Part shown: one piece after another, positions 61,057 to 64,000 of the stretch
How the letters are laid out: every line of letters starts with the position of its first letter
Numbering within the stretch: position 1 is the first letter of the stretch
Origin: Arenicola marina
Lineage: Eukaryota > Annelida > Polychaeta > Arenicolidae
DNA: 64,000 nt
NCBI GenBank assembly: GCA_964019135.1
Contig: OZ025256.1
Location: forward strand, 20,281,911-20,345,910
Direction: 5' to 3'
Position numbers and translations under genes: made by a program
Notes under the pieces: generated by a model
The model's database searches: none
The model's input: only the letters and a program-made list of their open reading frames with translations
Told to the model about the DNA's origin: nothing

Positions 61057-61658
61057 AATGATCTTTTTACTTGGTCGCCTCGCGTCAAGTAGCTCGTTCC
61101 TGATATAGGAGTGGCCTAAAACACCAACATTCCATTCCTGATATAGGATTAAGTCTCCGTCAAGTGTCTTCTTAGCGCCAGACTGCCACACATGTTGAGG
61201 TGTAATCAGCGGTCTCTGTGTCGCAATCGGTTAGCGCGTTCGGCTGTCAAGATCTTGTTAGGACGGCACGAATATATCCGGATTCCATGTGGGTTGTGCA
61301 ATGCGCCGGCCAACTTAGGTTTAGACGCATACCGAAGGAATGATTTCCTCTGCCGGAAACCACTGACCAAAATGTGGTGGTTGATTATACTCGTGTGGGG
61401 AGTGTTCTCACTTGATATCCAAAGCACAAATCGACTGATAAATGAACCACGTATGTGATGGCACGTTCTGTTTTGGTCCATCTGCTTGCCTACTGAACTG
61501 GGAGGCTGCCATTTTACCAACAACCAGTACAACCGGTTGACCTTTGTGAGAATGGCGTCGTGAGATTGCTGATCGGAAAATTACACTTCGAGAGGAGCCC
61601 GTAGATGATACCTGTCGTGCGTAACGAGAGATTCCTAGCTGTTGAGGTATTAACAGTT

Positions 61659-61683
61659 GTCTCTGTGGCGCAATCGGTTAGCC

Positions 61684-61725
<42 letters not shown>

Positions 61726-61732
61726 AGGAACG
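61659..61732 (+). pseudogene. tRNA-Asn(GUU) copy 41, unit B, two stem mismatches
   Basis: D-stem GCCC for GCGC, and acceptor CAGGAAC for CAGGGAC, each adding a mismatch. Leader GGTATTAACAG. Likely impaired. Confidence 0.7.
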
Positions 61733-62299
61733 AAAGATGTTTTTACTTGGTCGCCTCGCGTCAAGTAGATCATTCGTGATATAGGATTTAGTCTCTGTCA
61801 AGTTTCTTCATAGCGCCAGACTGCCACACGTGTTGAGATGTAATCAGTTGTCTCTGTGTCGCAATCGCTTAGCGCGTTCGGCTGTGTCACGATCCTGTTC
61901 GGATGGCACAAATATATCCTGATTCCATTTGGGTTGTGCATTGCGCCGGCCAACTTCAGGTTTTGACGCATACCGAAGGAATGATTTCCTCTGCCGGAAA
62001 CCACGGACTAAAATGTGGTGGTTGATTATACTCGTGTGGGGAGTGTTCTCACTTGATATCCAAAGCACAAATCGACTGATAAATAAACCGCGTATGTGAT
62101 GACACGTTCCGTTTTGGTCCATCTGCTTGCCTACTGAACTGGGAGGCTGCCATTTTACCAACAACCAGTACAACTCGTTGACCTTGGTGAGAAAGGCGTC
62201 GTGAGATTGCTGATCGGAAAATTACACTTCGAGAGGAGCCCGTAGATAATACCTGTCGTGCGTAACGAGAGATTCCTAGCTGTTGAGGTGTTAACAGTT

Positions 62300-62329
62300 G
62301 TCTCTGTGGCGCAATCGGTTAGCGCGTTT

Positions 62330-62366
<37 letters not shown>

Positions 62367-62373
62367 AGGGACG
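62300..62373 (+). tRNA. tRNA-Asn(GUU) copy 42, unit A, one change
   Basis: C29 to T (TTTGG) as in copy 5, leaving a U-G pair. The truncated half in this unit has TTAGTGCG. Confidence 0.92.
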
Positions 62374-62975
62374 AATGATCTTTTTACTTGGTCGCCTCGC
62401 GTCAAGTAGCTCGTTCCTGATATAGGAGTGGCCTAAAACACCAACATTCCATTCCTGATATAGGATTAAGTCTCCGTCAAGTGTCCTCTTAGCGCCAGAC
62501 TGCCACACATGTTGAGGTGTAATCAGCGGTCTCTGTGTCGCAATCGGTTAGTGCGTTCGGCTGTCAAGATCTTGTTAGGACGGCACGAATATATCCGGAT
62601 TCCATGTGGGTTGTGCAATGCGCCGGCCAACTTAGGTTTAGACGCATACCGAAGGAATGATTTCCTCTGCCGGAAACCACTGACCAAAATGTGGTGGTTG
62701 ATTATACTCGTGTGGGGAGTGTTCTCACTTGATATCCAAAGCACAAATCGACTGATAAATGAACCACGTATGTGATGGCACGTTCTGTTTTGGTCCATCT
62801 GCTTGCCTACTGAACTGGGAGGCTGCCATTTTACCAACAACCAGTACAACCGGTTGACCTTTGTGAGAATGGCGTCGTGAGATTGCTGATCGGAAAATTA
62901 CACTTCGAGAGGAGCCCGTAGATGATACCTGTCGTGCGTAACGAGAGATTCCTAGCTGTTGAGGTGTTAACAGTT

Positions 62976-62981
62976 GCCTAT

Positions 62982-63042
<61 letters not shown>

Positions 63043-63049
63043 AGGGACG
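62976..63049 (+). pseudogene. tRNA-Asn(GUU) copy 43, unit B, acceptor damage
   Basis: Acceptor 5' strand GCCTATG for GTCTCTG gives two mismatches (positions 2 and 5). Probably impaired. Confidence 0.7.
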
Positions 63050-63616
63050 AAAGATGTTTTTACTTGGTCGCCTCGCGTCAAGTAGATCATTCGTGATATA
63101 GGATTTAGTCTCTGTCAAGTTTCTTCATAGCGCCAGACTGCCACACGTGTTGAGATGTAATCAGTTGTCTCTGTGTCGCAATCGCTTAGCGCGTTCGGCT
63201 GTGTCACGATCCTGTTCGGATGGCACAAATATATCCTGATTCCATTTGGGTTGTGCATTGCGCCGGCCAACTTCAGGTTTTGACGCATACCGAAGGAATG
63301 ATTTCCTCTGCCGGAAACCACGGACTAAAATGTGGTGGTTGATTATACTCGTGTGGGGAGTGTTCTCACTTGATATCCAAAGCACAAATCGACTGATCAA
63401 TAAACCGCGTATGTGATGACACGTTCCGTTTTGGTCCATCTGCTTGCCTACTGAACTGGGAGGCTGCCATTTTACCAACAACCAGTACAACTCGTTGACC
63501 TTGGTGAGAAAGGCGTCGTGAGATTGCTGATCGGAAAATTACACTTCGAGAGGAGCCCGTAGATAATACCTGTCGTGCGTAACGAGAGATTCCTAGCTGT
63601 TGAGGTGTTAACAGTT

Positions 63617-63622
63617 GTCTCT

Positions 63623-63683
<61 letters not shown>

Positions 63684-63690
63684 AGGGACG
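63617..63690 (+). tRNA. tRNA-Asn(GUU) copy 44, unit A, last in window
   Basis: Identical to the reference. Its unit is cut by the window end at 64000, so the array continues to the right. Confidence 0.97.
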
Positions 63691-64000
63691 AATGATCTTT
63701 TTACTTGGTCGCCTCGCGTCAAGTAGCTCGTTCCTGATATAGGAGTGGCCTAAAACACCAACATTCCATTCCTGATATAGGATTAAGTCTCCGTCAAGTG
63801 TCCTCTTAGCGCCAGACTGCCACACATGTTGAGGTGTAACCAGCGGTCTCTGTGTCGCAATCGGTTAGCGCGTTCGGCTGTCAAGATCTTGTTAGGACGG
63901 CACGAATATATCCGGATTCCATGTGGGTTGTGCAATGCGCCGGCCAACTTAGGTTTAGACGCATACCGAAGGAATGATTTCCTCTGCCGGAAACCACTGA

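Larger units (their letters stand above)
34890..64000 (+). repeat. Tandem tRNA-Asn array, 676/641-bp units
   Basis: Homology starts near 34890 (CATAGCGCCAGACTGCC) and continues to the window end. Apart from shorter, more diverged units at the left edge (spacings 643 and 646), spacing between tRNA genes is 676 bp (unit A) or 641 bp (unit B); one A copy is 677 and one B copy 640. They alternate as a 1317-bp dimer. A differs from B by a 38-bp segment around GTGGCCTAAAACACC that duplicates ATTCCTGATATAGGA, by CGAATGATC instead of CGAAAGATG after the tRNA, and by many substitutions. The first three units are the most diverged and B-like. Each unit ends with a 100-bp conserved leader (TTGCTGATCGGAAAATTACA ... 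TTCCTAGCTGTTGAGGTGTT) before the next tRNA. The array is homogenised, so the units evolve together; the right end is not seen. Confidence 0.97.

Noticed and set aside
36824-63490. Per-unit plus-strand 88-codon and minus-strand 68- and 108-codon frames as genes
   Set aside because: They overlap each other and the truncated tRNA, have no recognisable domain, and are kept open simply because units are near-identical. Noted as a finding only for testing.

Overview
The window is nuclear DNA of an animal, most likely a marine invertebrate (inference). The reasons are an intron-split dioxygenase gene with ordinary GT-AG junctions, several non-LTR (LINE) retrotransposon remains, many satellite arrays, and tRNA genes of the eukaryotic type (internal A and B boxes, no encoded CCA, T-run terminators). 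There is no operon, Shine-Dalgarno site, phage module or CRISPR array. Only one protein-coding host gene is convincing.

Layout. 631-3259: a 14-bp minisatellite of about 188 units in perfect register. 3960-4630: sixteen TGACGTCA (CRE-type) palindromes in a roughly 120-bp repeat. 4640-11770: non-coding with G/C homopolymer islands. 11780-14720: a broken LINE on the minus strand (endonuclease end, reverse transcriptase, zinc-knuckle C-terminus). 16030-22110: a compound minisatellite that changes from a 34-bp to a 36-bp period and back. 23440-24604: a 307-bp duplication and an 83/85-bp repeat. 25190-27035 and 30680-31165: decayed LINE pieces. 32080-32515: an 87-bp repeat. 32809-34063: two exons of a TauD/TfdA-type Fe(II)/2-oxoglutarate dioxygenase whose expected C-terminal third is not visible.

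34890-64000: a tandem tRNA-Asn(GUU) array that fills the last 29 kb and runs off the window end. It holds 44 full-length tRNA-Asn copies, all on the plus strand; 33 are identical and 11 carry changes, four of these classed here as pseudogenes. The body alternates a 676-bp unit (A) and a 641-bp unit (B), giving a 1317-bp dimer. Every unit also carries a second, truncated tRNA-Asn that stops inside the anticodon. Shared private variants show larger duplications of 3951 bp and 5944 bp inside the array, and an A-A junction marks one unequal exchange.

The tRNA array is the standout system: a very high-copy, homogenised asparagine tRNA locus built on a dispersed repeat that had already taken in the 5' half of a tRNA-Asn gene. 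The other arrays look like ordinary, though unusually regular, satellites. Most long open frames in the window arise because repeats lack stop codons.
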